NCBI GenBank assembly: GCA_902781315.1
Contig: CACZIT010000002.1
Coordinates: 124,001 to 188,000, forward strand
Direction: 5' to 3'
Source of the DNA: an uncultured Prevotellaceae bacterium
Lineage (GTDB): Bacteria; Bacteroidota; Bacteroidia; Bacteroidales; Bacteroidaceae
DNA length: 64,000 bases
How positions within the stretch are numbered: the first letter of the stretch is position 1; the number at the start of each line of letters is the position of its first letter. The notes beneath the pieces were generated by a model, which worked only from the letters and a program-made list of their open reading frames with translations, searched no databases and was not told where the DNA came from. This document shows, one piece after another, positions 46,115 to 55,000 of the stretch. The translations under genes were made by a program, and so were the position numbers.

Positions 46115-47020
46115 ATGCAACGACTCAGAAGAACAATGATGTTCGTTCCGGGCAACAACCCCGGAATGATGGCAGACGCTCACATCTACGGTCCCGACTC
46201 GATCATGCTCGACCTGGAGGACTCAGTGACCATGGCTGAGAAGGACGCAGCACGCCTGCTGGTGTATAACGCGCTGAAGACCATCGACTACGGCGACACG
46301 GAGATGGTGGTTCGCATCAATCCGCTGAACACGCCCTACGGCAAGAAGGACGTCGAGGCCGTCGTGAAGGCTGGCGTCGACGTGATCCGCATGCCGAAGA
46401 CCGAGACCGCCGACGAGGTGCGCGAGGTGGAGGAAGAAATCCTGAAGTGGGAGACGGAGCTGGGCTGCGTGGGCCGCACGAAGATCATGGCTGCCATTGA
46501 GAGCGCACTGGGCATCGTGAACGCATACCCCATCGCCACGGCATCGAAGCGCATGATGGGCATCGCACTGGGCGCCGAGGACTACTGCGCCAACCTGAAG
46601 ACACAACGCACGCAGGGCGACAACCCCAACTTCGGCATGGAACTGCTGCTGGCTCGCCAGACCATCGTCGTGGCAGCTCGTGCCGCCGGCATCGACGCCC
46701 TGGACACCGTCTACTCGAACCTGAACGACATGGATACCTTCCGCAGGGAGGTGGAACTCATCAAGGCACTGGGCTTCGACGGCAAGTCGATCATCAACCC
46801 GCGCCAGATTGAAATCATCAACGAGGTGTTCGCACCGAAGCAGAAGGACATCGAGAAGGCTCTGAAGATTCTGGCAGCCATCAAGGAAGCCGAGGCCAAG
46901 GGCTCGGGCGTCATCGCCGTGAACGGCAAGATGGTCGACAAACCCGTCGTCATCCGCGCCCAGCACACCATCGACCTGGCCATCGCCTCGGGCGTGCTCA
47001 AGAAGGAAGATATTCTTTAG
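46115..47020 (+). CDS. citE: Citrate lyase beta subunit (citryl-ACP lyase)
   Basis: A 301-residue TIM-barrel enzyme of the HpcH/HpaI superfamily that splits citryl-ACP to oxaloacetate and acetyl-ACP. Typical blocks: RRTMMFVPGNNPGMMADAHI at the N-terminus, DSIMLDLEDSVTMAEKDAAR with Mg-binding acidic residues, VVRINPLNTPYG, and LGAEDYCANLKTQRTQ. Second gene of the operon; citF follows after 30 nt. Family assignment is secure; related HpcH/HpaI lyases are ruled out by the citD and citF neighbours. Confidence 0.97.
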   Translation: MQRLRRTMMFVPGNNPGMMADAHIYGPDSIMLDLEDSVTMAEKDAARLLVYNALKTIDYGDTEMVVRINPLNTPYGKKDVEAVVKAGVDVIRMPKTETADEVREVEEEILKWETELGCVGRTKIMAAIESALGIVNAYPIATASKRMMGIALGAEDYCANLKTQRTQGDNPNFGMELLLARQTIVVAARAAGIDALDTVYSNLNDMDTFRREVELIKALGFDGKSIINPRQIEIINEVFAPKQKDIEKALKILAAIKEAEAKGSGVIAVNGKMVDKPVVIRAQHTIDLAIASGVLKKEDIL

Positions 47021-47050
47021 TTCAAGGTTCAAAGAAAAAAGTTCAAAGTT

Positions 47051-48586
47051 ATGAATTACGCAGAAAGAATTATCGATATAAAGGCTGCGGCCGAGAAGAT
47101 GGGCAAGCCCGTGTATCACGAGGTGAAGGGCCAGAAGGACATCACGCCGCGCACAGATCAGCAAAACAACAAGACGAAGCTCTGTACGCTGGAGGAGGCC
47201 ATCCGCCGCAGCGGACTGAAGGACGGCATGACCATCTCGTTCCACCACCACTTCCGCGCCGGCGACAAGGTGGTGAACATGGTGGTCGACAAGCTGGCCG
47301 AGATGGGCTTCAAAGACCTGCACCTGGCAGCATCGAGCCTGCAGGACGTCCACAAACCCCTTATTGAACATATTAAGAATGGTGTCATCACGAAGATCTC
47401 GACCAGTGGTCTGCGTGGCGACCTGGCCAAGGAAATATCGCATGGCCTGATGAAGGAACCGGTGGTGTTCCGCTCGCATGGCGGACGTGGCTCGGCCATC
47501 GCTAATGGCGACCTCCACATCGACGTGGCCTTCCTCGGCGCATCGTCTTCCGACTACTCGGGCAATGCCTGTGGCTACTCGCGCTCGCCGAACGCCAAGT
47601 CGATCAGCGGCTCGCTGGGCTATGCCAAGCCCGACGCACAGTATGCCGATAAGGTGGTGATCCTCACCGACGACCTCGTGCCCTATCCTAACACGCCGAA
47701 CGCTATCTCGGAGCACAACGTCGACTACGTGGTGTTGGTTGACTCGGTGGGCGACTCGTCGAAGATCTCATCGGGTGCCATCCGCGACACCAAGAACCCG
47801 CGCGACATCTTGCTCGCCAAAGAGGCTGCTAAGGTGATCGTCAACAGTGGCTACTTCCGCAACGGTTTCTCCATCCAGACGGGTTCGGGCGGCGCATCGC
47901 TTGCTGCCGTGAAGTACATCCGCGAGGAGATGATCAACCGTGGCATCAAGGCTTCGTTCGCACTGGGTGGCATCACCGCTCACATGGTGAAGCTGCATGA
48001 GGAAGGGCTCATCGAGCGCCTCATCGACGTGCAGTCGTTCGACAAGGTGGCTGCCGAGTCGATCATGCGCGACCCGCTGCACAAGGGCGTCTCGGCCAAC
48101 GAGTATGCTTCGGCCGACGAGCCGGGTGCTGCCACGAAGTATCTCGACATCGTCATCCTTTCGGCGCTTGAGGTCGACGTGAACTTCAACGTGAATGTGC
48201 TCGTGGGCTCGGATGGCATCATCCGCGGCGCCATCGGTGGACACCCCGACACGGCTGCCGACGCTGCCCTGTCGATCATCGTATGCCCGCTGCTGCGCGG
48301 TCGCATTCCTTGCATCGTTGACGAGGTGACCACGCTCATCACACCGGGATCCACGGTCGACGTCGTCGTCACGGAGTATGGCATCGCCGTCAACCCGCGC
48401 CGTCCGGAGATTGCTGAGCGTCTGAAAGCTGCAGGCCTGAAGCTCGTCACGCTCGACGCCCTGCGCGACAAGGCTCGCGGCATCATCGGCAATCCCGACC
48501 CGCTGCCCTTCGGCGATAAGGTCGTGGGCGTAGTGATGAACCGCGACGGCTCCGTCATGGACGTGATTAAGAATATCGTAGAGTAG
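47051..48586 (+). CDS. citF: Citrate lyase alpha subunit (citrate-ACP transferase)
   Basis: A 511-residue CoA-transferase-fold protein that exchanges acetyl for citryl on CitD. It shows ISFHHHFRAGDKVVNMVVDKL, the SHGGRGSAIANGDLHIDVAFLGASSSD block and SIQTGSGGASLAAVKYIREEM. Length is standard. The gene is followed by a family A element whose left arm begins just past the stop codon. CitF with CitE and CitD forms the hexameric lyase complex in the cytosol. Confidence 0.97.
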   Translation: MNYAERIIDIKAAAEKMGKPVYHEVKGQKDITPRTDQQNNKTKLCTLEEAIRRSGLKDGMTISFHHHFRAGDKVVNMVVDKLAEMGFKDLHLAASSLQDVHKPLIEHIKNGVITKISTSGLRGDLAKEISHGLMKEPVVFRSHGGRGSAIANGDLHIDVAFLGASSSDYSGNACGYSRSPNAKSISGSLGYAKPDAQYADKVVILTDDLVPYPNTPNAISEHNVDYVVLVDSVGDSSKISSGAIRDTKNPRDILLAKEAAKVIVNSGYFRNGFSIQTGSGGASLAAVKYIREEMINRGIKASFALGGITAHMVKLHEEGLIERLIDVQSFDKVAAESIMRDPLHKGVSANEYASADEPGAATKYLDIVILSALEVDVNFNVNVLVGSDGIIRGAIGGHPDTAADAALSIIVCPLLRGRIPCIVDEVTTLITPGSTVDVVVTEYGIAVNPRRPEIAERLKAAGLKLVTLDALRDKARGIIGNPDPLPFGDKVVGVVMNRDGSVMDVIKNIVE

Positions 48587-48589
48587 CCT

Positions 48590-48712
48590 CACCCCCAGCC
48601 CCTCTCCTAAAGGCGAGGGGAGTAGCAACTCAAGGAAAATGACCGAAAAATCAGAAACAAAAGTCAAGCAGCTTCACCCCTCGCCTTTAGGAGAGGGGGC
48701 GGGGGTGAGGCT
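48590..48712. repeat. Family A element carrying the citX start codon
   Basis: Left arm about 48590-48622 (CCTCACCCCCAGCCCCTCTC then GGCGAGGGGAG) and inverted right arm 48678-48712 (CCCCTCGCCTTTAGGAGAGG then GGCGGGGGTGAGG). citX begins at 48639 between the arms; the right arm is translated as HPSPLGEGAGVR. Confidence 0.85.
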
Positions 48713-49211
48713 CCTTGAACTCTTGGCAAGTCGCGACCGTCGATGGCATCGGCAACAGGAACTCCTGCGCGAGCATCCTGAGGAGACGCTGCTATGCCTG
48801 ACGGTCATCATGCCAGGGTCGGTCAAGCGGAATCGTCTTTCGCTCGTGGTGGCGCAGGCTGCCACGGAAGCCCTGCGCGCAACGTTTGCCGACAGCCTCA
48901 CGTGGATGGAGGAACGCGACCTGGAGACGGGTTTCGAAGCCTATGCCTTCACCAAGCTGCCGCTGCTCGACGCCAAGCGCCAGGCCTGCCGCATTGAGGA
49001 GGAACACCCGCTGGGTAGGCTGTTCGACCTCGACGTGATCGACACGACGGGCACTCCCGTCTCGCGTCAGGCCATCGGTGCCGCACCGCGCCGTTGCCTG
49101 CTCTGCCAGCAGGAAGCTCGCTACTGCATGCGCAACCACACTCACAGCCGTGAAGAACTGCAAGCCCGCATAGAGAACATCGTTGACGAATATGTGCATG
49201 GTGGATTATGA
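48639..49211 (+). CDS. citX: Apo-citrate lyase phosphoribosyl-dephospho-CoA transferase
   Basis: A 190-residue enzyme that attaches the cofactor precursor to CitD. Conserved features are VIMPGSVKRN, FDLDVIDTTGTPVSRQ and the Cys-rich RRCLLCQQEARYCMRNHTHS stretch before the C-terminal helix. Residues 11-24 are encoded by a family A repeat arm and extend the N-terminus beyond the usual start of the family. The next gene overlaps the end of citX by 14 nt. Confidence 0.93.
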   Translation: MTEKSETKVKQLHPSPLGEGAGVRLLELLASRDRRWHRQQELLREHPEETLLCLTVIMPGSVKRNRLSLVVAQAATEALRATFADSLTWMEERDLETGFEAYAFTKLPLLDAKRQACRIEEEHPLGRLFDLDVIDTTGTPVSRQAIGAAPRRCLLCQQEARYCMRNHTHSREELQARIENIVDEYVHGGL

Positions 49212-51195
49212 AATCCATAGTGTTCCCATGTCGATGCCGCTGTGGCGTCGGAAGGTGGAACGGTTCCTCGAGGCCAACCAGCTGCGACTCGATGAGGTGG
49301 ACTATTATGCCATCGTCACTGAGCCCGACGGCGACGAGATTCTGGCTGGCGGAGGCTTGCAGGGCGACATCATCAAGTGCATCGCGGTCGACGAACGGTT
49401 GCGCGATGCTCATCTTTCCAACCGACTTGTTTCTCATCTCATCAGTGAGGCTGCCCAGCGCGGTCATCACTCGGTGAAGGTGTTCACCAAACCACAGAAC
49501 CGACGGGTGTTCGAAAGCTTCGGCTTCCGCCTTGTCGGTGAGGCGCCGCTTGCCATCCTGATGGAGAACGGACACGGCATCGACGACTACACGAAGTACC
49601 TCCGCTCGTGCGCTTCGACTTTGCAGCCTGCAGAGCATCCCGCTGATATCTCCCTCCCTACTGCGGAGGGTCGGGGTGGGGCTTCCACCATCGGCGTCAT
49701 TGTGATGAATGCCAATCCCTTCACGCTTGGCCATCGCTACCTCATCGAGCAGGCAGCCCGGCAGGTTGACCGCCTCTTTATTATTCCCGTGAAGGAAGAC
49801 GGCGGTGAGCACCAGCCGTCCCGCTCGCTCTTCCCCTACGCCGAGCGCAAGGCGATGATAGAGGCCGCCGTCATTCAAAGTAACAAAGTACCAAAGTACC
49901 AAGGTAACTCCCTCCCTACTGGGGAGGGCCGGGGTGGGGCTCACTCTATGGAGGGCCGGGGTGGGGTTTTTGTTCTTGAGGGTAGCCCTTACGCCATCTC
50001 TGCCGCCACATTCCCCACTTACTTCCTGAAGCAACTCAGCGCCGCCGCCGACACGCAGATGCTGCTCGACATCGACATCTTCTGCCGCCACATCGCACCG
50101 GCACTGGGGGCCACGATTCGCTTCGTTGGCTCAGAACCTAATGATGCCCTCACCCGCCGCTACAACGAGTTGCTGGCCCAGCAACTGCCCCTCCATGCCC
50201 TGCGCCTCGTAGAAATACCCCGCCTTACTGTTATCACCTCCCCAAGCACCCTTGCGTCCCCCGTTTGTTGCGACCATGTCGCAACCCCGCAGTCAGCCCC
50301 CGCCATCAGCGCCTCGCTCGTCAGGAAGGCACTTGCCGAGGGGCGCTTTGCCGAGGCTGCAGCCCTCGTCCCGCCTACCACCATCCCCTATCTCCTGGCT
50401 CATCTTGCCTGCGACGCCCTGCAGCAGGAACTCGACACCACGCCGAAACCAGGTCTTGTAGACCAGCACGACAGCGGTGCCCATACCGACATGGACTACG
50501 TCTTGATGCAGCGCAGCATTGCGGCTCTGCGCCCCTATTTCGTGCAGATTGCCCAGGCCGGTCAGCAAGGAAATACCGACCATGCCACGCTTTCCCGAAT
50601 CGGCATTGAGGCCGAGCGTGCCATGCTCAAAGCCACGGGAGGCGTGAACACGCATCGCGGTGCCCTCTTTTCCCTCGGCCTCGCAGTGGCACAAGGTAAC
50701 AAGGGACCACGAGCTTGCTCGCTTTCGGAGCAAAGCGGAGAAAGAACAAAGGTACAAAGTAACAAGGTGTCCGACCTCCAGGCCGGCATCATCCGCTTGG
50801 CCAGTCAATTCCCCGACACACAGGGCACCCACGGCAGCCACGCCGTCAGCCAATATCAGGCAAAGGGAGCCTTGGCAATGGCTCGCGAAGGCTACGAGCA
50901 GCTCTTCAACGACTGGTTGCCCTTCTTGCGCGAGCTACAGCAGCAGGGCGACCCATACGCCCACCACAAGACGCTGCTGCGCATCATGGCGCAACTCGAC
51001 GACACCAACGTGCTGCATCGCTGCGGTGCCGAGGTGGCGCAGCGTGTGAAGGCTGAGGCTGCCACGCTGCTCGCCGACTTCAGTCCTGACAGGCTCGAAG
51101 CCATGAACCGCCGCTACACTGCCGAGAACATCTCGCCGGGCGGCGCTGCCGACATGCTGGCACTGACCATTTTTATCCATGCGATAACCAAATAA
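49198..51195 (+). CDS. Fusion of citrate lyase ligase (CitC) and triphosphoribosyl-dephospho-CoA synthase (CitG)
   Basis: A 665-residue bifunctional protein. Residues 1-125 are the GNAT-like domain of CitC (GGGLQGDIIKCIAVDERLRD). Residues 160-370 are its adenylyltransferase domain (GVIVMNANPFTLGHRYLIEQ, SGS-like LFPYAERKAMIEAA), which re-acetylates the lyase. Residues from about 395 are CitG (DTTPKPGLVDQHDSGAHTDMDY ... GSHAVSQYQAKGALAMAREG), which makes the cofactor precursor. In-frame family A arms (SLPTAEGRGGA at 49651, SLPTGEGRGGA at 49909), a family B copy (VCCDHVAT, 50267) and a family C/D unit (50691-50768) enlarge it. The start is uncertain: ATG at 49192 or 49198. Confidence 0.92.
   Translation: MVDYEIHSVPMSMPLWRRKVERFLEANQLRLDEVDYYAIVTEPDGDEILAGGGLQGDIIKCIAVDERLRDAHLSNRLVSHLISEAAQRGHHSVKVFTKPQNRRVFESFGFRLVGEAPLAILMENGHGIDDYTKYLRSCASTLQPAEHPADISLPTAEGRGGASTIGVIVMNANPFTLGHRYLIEQAARQVDRLFIIPVKEDGGEHQPSRSLFPYAERKAMIEAAVIQSNKVPKYQGNSLPTGEGRGGAHSMEGRGGVFVLEGSPYAISAATFPTYFLKQLSAAADTQMLLDIDIFCRHIAPALGATIRFVGSEPNDALTRRYNELLAQQLPLHALRLVEIPRLTVITSPSTLASPVCCDHVATPQSAPAISASLVRKALAEGRFAEAAALVPPTTIPYLLAHLACDALQQELDTTPKPGLVDQHDSGAHTDMDYVLMQRSIAALRPYFVQIAQAGQQGNTDHATLSRIGIEAERAMLKATGGVNTHRGALFSLGLAVAQGNKGPRACSLSEQSGERTKVQSNKVSDLQAGIIRLASQFPDTQGTHGSHAVSQYQAKGALAMAREGYEQLFNDWLPFLRELQQQGDPYAHHKTLLRIMAQLDDTNVLHRCGAEVAQRVKAEAATLLADFSPDRLEAMNRRYTAENISPGGAADMLALTIFIHAITK
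49651..49682 (+). repeat. Single family A arm in the CitC part
   Basis: CTCCCTCCCTACTGCGGAGGG then TCGGGGTGGGGCTT, in frame as SLPTAEGRGGA, between the GNAT-like and adenylyltransferase domains. Confidence 0.8.
49876..49970 (+). repeat. Family C units and two family A arms in the CitC part
   Basis: AAAGTAACAAAGTACCAAAG (family C, from 49877) is followed by CTCCCTCCCTACTGGGGAGG (49908 on) and a second truncated arm GGAGGGCCGGGGTGGGG (49951). Together they encode an in-frame loop with SLPTGEGRGGA and MEGRGGV. Confidence 0.8.
50267..50285. repeat. Family B palindrome at the CitC-CitG junction
   Basis: GTTGCGACCATGTCGCAAC, in frame as VCCDHVAT, close to the boundary between the two fused enzymes. 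Confidence 0.85.
50691..50768. repeat. Family C/D unit inside the CitG part
   Basis: ACAAGGTAACAAGGGACCAC, GAGCTTGCTCGCTTTCGGAG, CGGAGAAAGAACAAAGG and GTAACAAGG in order, read in frame as a hydrophilic loop of about 26 residues. Confidence 0.85.
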
Positions 51196-51238
51196 CAAAA
51201 CATCATTTAATCAAAAAACCTAATAACAAAAAAACATT

Positions 51239-53479
51239 ATGGTAGAACTGATCAAACATGGAGTTTATCTCCTGAACGGAAAAGAAATCGTTGCCGACGG
51301 TGCTGGCCTGCCCACACCCGACGAGGCACGTGAACAGACCATCACCTATGGCATCCTGCGCGCTCACGACGTAGATGGTTCAAAGGGTAAGAAGATGCGC
51401 ATCCGCTTCGACGCTATGGCATCTCACGACATCACCTACGTGGGCATCATCCAGACGGCCCGCGCCAGCGGCTTGGAGAAATTCCCCATTCCCTATGCCA
51501 TGACAAACTGCCACAACTCGCTCTGCGCCGTTGGCGGTACCATCAACGAGGACGACCATGTGTTCGGCCTCTCGGCTGCCAAGAAGTATGGCGGCATCTA
51601 CGTGCCTGCCAATCAGGCCGTCATCCACCAGTACGTGCGCGAGCAGATGGCGAAGTGCGGCAACATGATTCTGGGTTCCGACTCTCACACCCGCTACGGC
51701 TCGCTCGGTAACATGGGCGTCGGCGAAGGTGGTGGCGAGCTCGTGAAGCAGTTGCTGAAGAACACCTGGGACATCAATGCTCCCGAGGTGGTGCTCGTAT
51801 GGCTCGAGGGTGCTCCGAAGAAGGGCGTGGGTCCGCACGACGTGGCCATCTCGCTCGTGAAGGCAACCTTCGAGAGTGGCTTCGTGAAGAACAAGGTGCT
51901 GGAGTTCGCTGGCCCTGGCGTGAAGAACCTGCCCATCGACTTCCGTAATGGCATCGATATCATGACCACCGAGACCACCTGTCTGTCGTCCATCTGGGTG
52001 ACCGACGATGAGGTGAAGCATCACTATGAGATTCACAAGCGTCCCGAGGACTTCAAGGTGCTTGAGCCGGGCAAGGTGGCTTACTACGATGCTATGATTC
52101 GCATCGACCTCTCCACACAGGAGTCGATGATTGCTCTGCCGTTCCACCCGTCGAACGCAGTGACCATCCACGAGCTGCAGGCCGACCCCGTTGGCATTCT
52201 GAAGCGCATCGAGGAAGACGCCCAGAAGCGTTTCGGCTCGAAGGTCGACGTGCATCTCGTCGACAAGGTGCGCGATGGTAAGGTATATGCCGACCAAGGC
52301 ATCATCGCAGGTTGCTCAGGCGGTACCTACGACAACCTCGCTGCTGCCGCTGCCATCCTGAAGGACAAGACCATCGGCAACGACTACTTTACGATGTCAG
52401 CCTATCCGCAGTCCACGCCCGTCTACCTGGCTACCACACGCAATCACATCGCCGAGGAACTGCTCGAGGCCGGTGTGGTCATCAAGCCTGCCTTCTGCGG
52501 TCCGTGCTTTGGTGCTGGCGACGTACCTGCCAACAACGGACTCTCCATCCGTCACACCACCCGTAACTTCCCCAACCGCGAAGGTTCGAAGCCCGGTCAG
52601 GGTCAGCTGTCGCTCGTTGCCCTGATGGATGCCCGCTCCATCGCTGCCACGGCTGCCAACGGTGGTGTCATCACTGCTGCTACCGACATCGACTTCGAGG
52701 ACAACCACGCTCGCTACGAGTACGATGCAAAGATCTATGAGCGTCGCCTCTACTACGGCTTCGGTCATGAAGACCTCTCCACCGAGCTGCGCTATGGTCC
52801 GAACATCAAGGACTGGCCCAAGATGTATCCCATGCAGGAGAACATGCTCGTCGAGCTGGCTGCCGTCATCCACGATCCCGTCACCACCACCGACGAACTC
52901 ATCCCCTCGGGCGAGACCTCGTCGTATCGCTCCAACCCGCTGAAGCTCTCTGAGTTTGCCCTGAGCCGCCGCGTGCCTGAGTACGTAGGCCTGAGCAAGT
53001 GCATCCAGCAGCAGGATCTCGACCGTCGCGAAGGCAAGGTCAGCGAGAACATCGCCGAGGCCCTCGCCGCTGTAGGTGCCAAGGCTGAGAACACCTCGTT
53101 TGGTTCTTGCGTCTTCGCCAACAAGCCAGGTGACGGCTCTGCCCGTGAGCAGGCTGCATCGTGCCAGAAGGTGCTCGGTGGCGACTGCAACATCTGCTAC
53201 GAGTATGCCACGAAGCGCTATCGTTCGAACTGCATCAACTGGGGTATCGTGCCTTTCACGATTGCTCCCGACGTGCCCTTCGACTACGAGCCCGGCGACA
53301 AGGTCTTTATCCCCGGCATCCGCGAGGCCATCCTCGGTGGCAAGGAAGAGATTGATGCTCAGGTCATCACCAAGGCTGGTGTGAAGCCCATCCACCTCTT
53401 CTTCCAGAACCTCACCGCCGACGAGCGCCAGATCCTGGCCGACGGCTGCCTGATGAACTATTATAAGAATAAGAAGTAA
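51239..53479 (+). CDS. acn: Aconitate hydratase
   Basis: A 746-residue iron-sulfur enzyme interconverting citrate and isocitrate. Cluster ligands are visible: Cys in NCHNSLCAVGG-type N-terminal block region and the CGPCFGAGD pair, with GSDSHTRYGSLGNMGVGEGG binding substrate. The C-terminal swivel domain carries YRSNCINWG. It is the Bacteroidetes-type single-chain enzyme. It lies 43 nt after citC/citG and is followed, across a family A element, by isocitrate dehydrogenase. Confidence 0.95.
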   Translation: MVELIKHGVYLLNGKEIVADGAGLPTPDEAREQTITYGILRAHDVDGSKGKKMRIRFDAMASHDITYVGIIQTARASGLEKFPIPYAMTNCHNSLCAVGGTINEDDHVFGLSAAKKYGGIYVPANQAVIHQYVREQMAKCGNMILGSDSHTRYGSLGNMGVGEGGGELVKQLLKNTWDINAPEVVLVWLEGAPKKGVGPHDVAISLVKATFESGFVKNKVLEFAGPGVKNLPIDFRNGIDIMTTETTCLSSIWVTDDEVKHHYEIHKRPEDFKVLEPGKVAYYDAMIRIDLSTQESMIALPFHPSNAVTIHELQADPVGILKRIEEDAQKRFGSKVDVHLVDKVRDGKVYADQGIIAGCSGGTYDNLAAAAAILKDKTIGNDYFTMSAYPQSTPVYLATTRNHIAEELLEAGVVIKPAFCGPCFGAGDVPANNGLSIRHTTRNFPNREGSKPGQGQLSLVALMDARSIAATAANGGVITAATDIDFEDNHARYEYDAKIYERRLYYGFGHEDLSTELRYGPNIKDWPKMYPMQENMLVELAAVIHDPVTTTDELIPSGETSSYRSNPLKLSEFALSRRVPEYVGLSKCIQQQDLDRREGKVSENIAEALAAVGAKAENTSFGSCVFANKPGDGSAREQAASCQKVLGGDCNICYEYATKRYRSNCINWGIVPFTIAPDVPFDYEPGDKVFIPGIREAILGGKEEIDAQVITKAGVKPIHLFFQNLTADERQILADGCLMNYYKNKK

Positions 53480-53482
53480 TAG

Positions 53483-53626
53483 CCCCCACCCTCCCCGACT
53501 GGGGAGGGGGACGGGTTCAGGCATCAGGAAAGCCCATTCGCTACTTGAAACAAGAAACAAGAAACTGAAAATAAGAATAGCCCAAGCCCCTGATACGGCT
53601 TCCCCCTTGGGGGATTAGAGGGGGGC
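53483..53626. repeat. Family A element between acn and icd
   Basis: Left arm about 53483-53520 (CCCCCACCCTCCCCGACTGG then GGAGGGGGACGGG) and degenerate right arm 53601-53626 (CTTCCCCCTTGGGGGATTAG then AGGGGGGCT). It leaves a 154-nt gap before icd, with no other signal seen. Confidence 0.7.
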
Positions 53627-53633
53627 TCCATTT

Positions 53634-54845
53634 ATGAACAAGATTCAGATGACCACTCCGCTGGTCGAGATGGATGGCGACGAGATGACTCGCATCCTGT
53701 GGAAAATGATTAAGGACGAACTGATTCTGCCGTTCGTCGATCTGAAAACTGAGTACTTCGACCTTGGCCTGGTGAAGCGCGATGAGACACGCGACCAGAT
53801 CACCGTTGAGTCGGCCGAAGCCACGAAGCGCCTGGGCGTTGCCGTGAAGTGTGCCACCATCACCCCGAATGCCAAGCGCATGACGGAGTACAACCTGCAC
53901 GAGATGTGGAAGTCGCCGAATGGAACGATTCGAAGCATTCTCGATGGCACCGTGTTCCGCACACCGATCACCATTCCGAGCATCAAGCCGGCTGTGAAGA
54001 ACTGGGAGAAGCCCATCACCATTGCCCGTCACGCCTATGGCGACGTCTACAAGAGCGTCGAGCTGCGTGTCGACGAGCCGGGTGTTGCCAAGTTGGTCTT
54101 TGACGGCGAAAGCGGCAAGCATGAAGAGGTGGTGATTCAGAACTTCAAGGGCGCTGGTGTGCTGCAGGGCATGCACAACCTCGACAAGAGCATTCGTTCG
54201 TTCGCTCACAGCTGCTTCAAGTTCGCTCTGGACATGAACGAGAGCCTGTGGTTCTCCACGAAGGACACCATCTCGAAGAAGTACGACGCACAGTTCCGCA
54301 TCATTTTCGACGAGGTGTTCCAGGAGTACAAGGATGAGTTCGAGAAGCGCGGTCTGGAATATTTCTACACCCTCATCGACGATGCCGTGGCTCGCGTCAT
54401 CCGTTCGAAGGGCGGCTTCATCTGGGCTTGCAAGAACTACGATGGCGACGTGATGTCGGATATGGTCTCGACCGCCTTCGGTTCGCTCGCTATGATGACC
54501 TCCGTACTCGTTTCGCCCGAGGGCAACTACGAGTATGAGGCTGCTCACGGCACCGTCACCCGCCACTACTACAAGTACCTGCAGGGCGAAGAGACGTCGA
54601 CCAACCCGATGGCAACCATCTTCGCTTGGAGTGGTGCACTGCGCAAGCGTGGTGAGAAGGACGGCCTGAAGGACCTCATGAACTTCGGCGACCAGCTCGA
54701 GGCAGCCTGCTTCGACACGCTGAACGAGGGCATCTGCACGAAGGACCTTGTGAACCTCATGGAGGGCATCGAGCCGAAGTGCGTGAACTCCGCCGGCTTC
54801 ATCGCTGCCATCCGCGAGCGTCTGGAGAAGCGTCTGGCTTGCTAA
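53634..54845 (+). CDS. icd: Isocitrate dehydrogenase (NADP+), eukaryote-like homodimer type
   Basis: A 403-residue enzyme that converts isocitrate to 2-oxoglutarate. The sequence fits the eukaryote-like homodimeric group: VEMDGDEMTRILWKMIKDEL at the N-terminus, WKSPNGTIRSILDGTVFRTP with the substrate-phosphate-binding Ser, FIWACKNYDGDVMSDM with metal-binding Asp, and EAAHGTVTRHYYKYLQGE. Cofactor NADP is inferred from the group. It closes the citrate module and is followed by a strong terminator. A gene for citrate synthase, often beside acn and icd in this phylum, is not in this cluster. Confidence 0.96.
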   Translation: MNKIQMTTPLVEMDGDEMTRILWKMIKDELILPFVDLKTEYFDLGLVKRDETRDQITVESAEATKRLGVAVKCATITPNAKRMTEYNLHEMWKSPNGTIRSILDGTVFRTPITIPSIKPAVKNWEKPITIARHAYGDVYKSVELRVDEPGVAKLVFDGESGKHEEVVIQNFKGAGVLQGMHNLDKSIRSFAHSCFKFALDMNESLWFSTKDTISKKYDAQFRIIFDEVFQEYKDEFEKRGLEYFYTLIDDAVARVIRSKGGFIWACKNYDGDVMSDMVSTAFGSLAMMTSVLVSPEGNYEYEAAHGTVTRHYYKYLQGEETSTNPMATIFAWSGALRKRGEKDGLKDLMNFGDQLEAACFDTLNEGICTKDLVNLMEGIEPKCVNSAGFIAAIRERLEKRLAC

Positions 54846-54873
54846 GCCTCAGGCTGCATCCAACAATAATTAT

Positions 54874-54905
54874 ATAGGGACGGGTTTTTGCCCGTCCCTA
54901 TTTTT
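54874..54905 (+). terminator. Terminator of the citrate module
   Basis: ATAGGGACGGG (54874-54884) and CCCGTCCCTAT (54891-54901) form a perfect stem with a 6-nt loop followed by TTTTG. Confidence 0.9.
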
Positions 54906-54931
54906 GTTGAAGTGAATCCTTCAATTTGGAT

Positions 54932-54975
54932 GACTTGATTTATCCAACAAATTGACTTGATTTATCCAACAAATT
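54932..54975. repeat. Exact tandem duplication of a 22-nt unit
   Basis: GACTTGATTTATCCAACAAATT is present twice head to tail; a third partial unit (GACTTTATC) follows. It lies between the icd terminator and the helicase 3' end. Confidence 0.85.
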
Positions 54976-55000
54976 GACTTTATCTGGTGCATCGTTTGTG

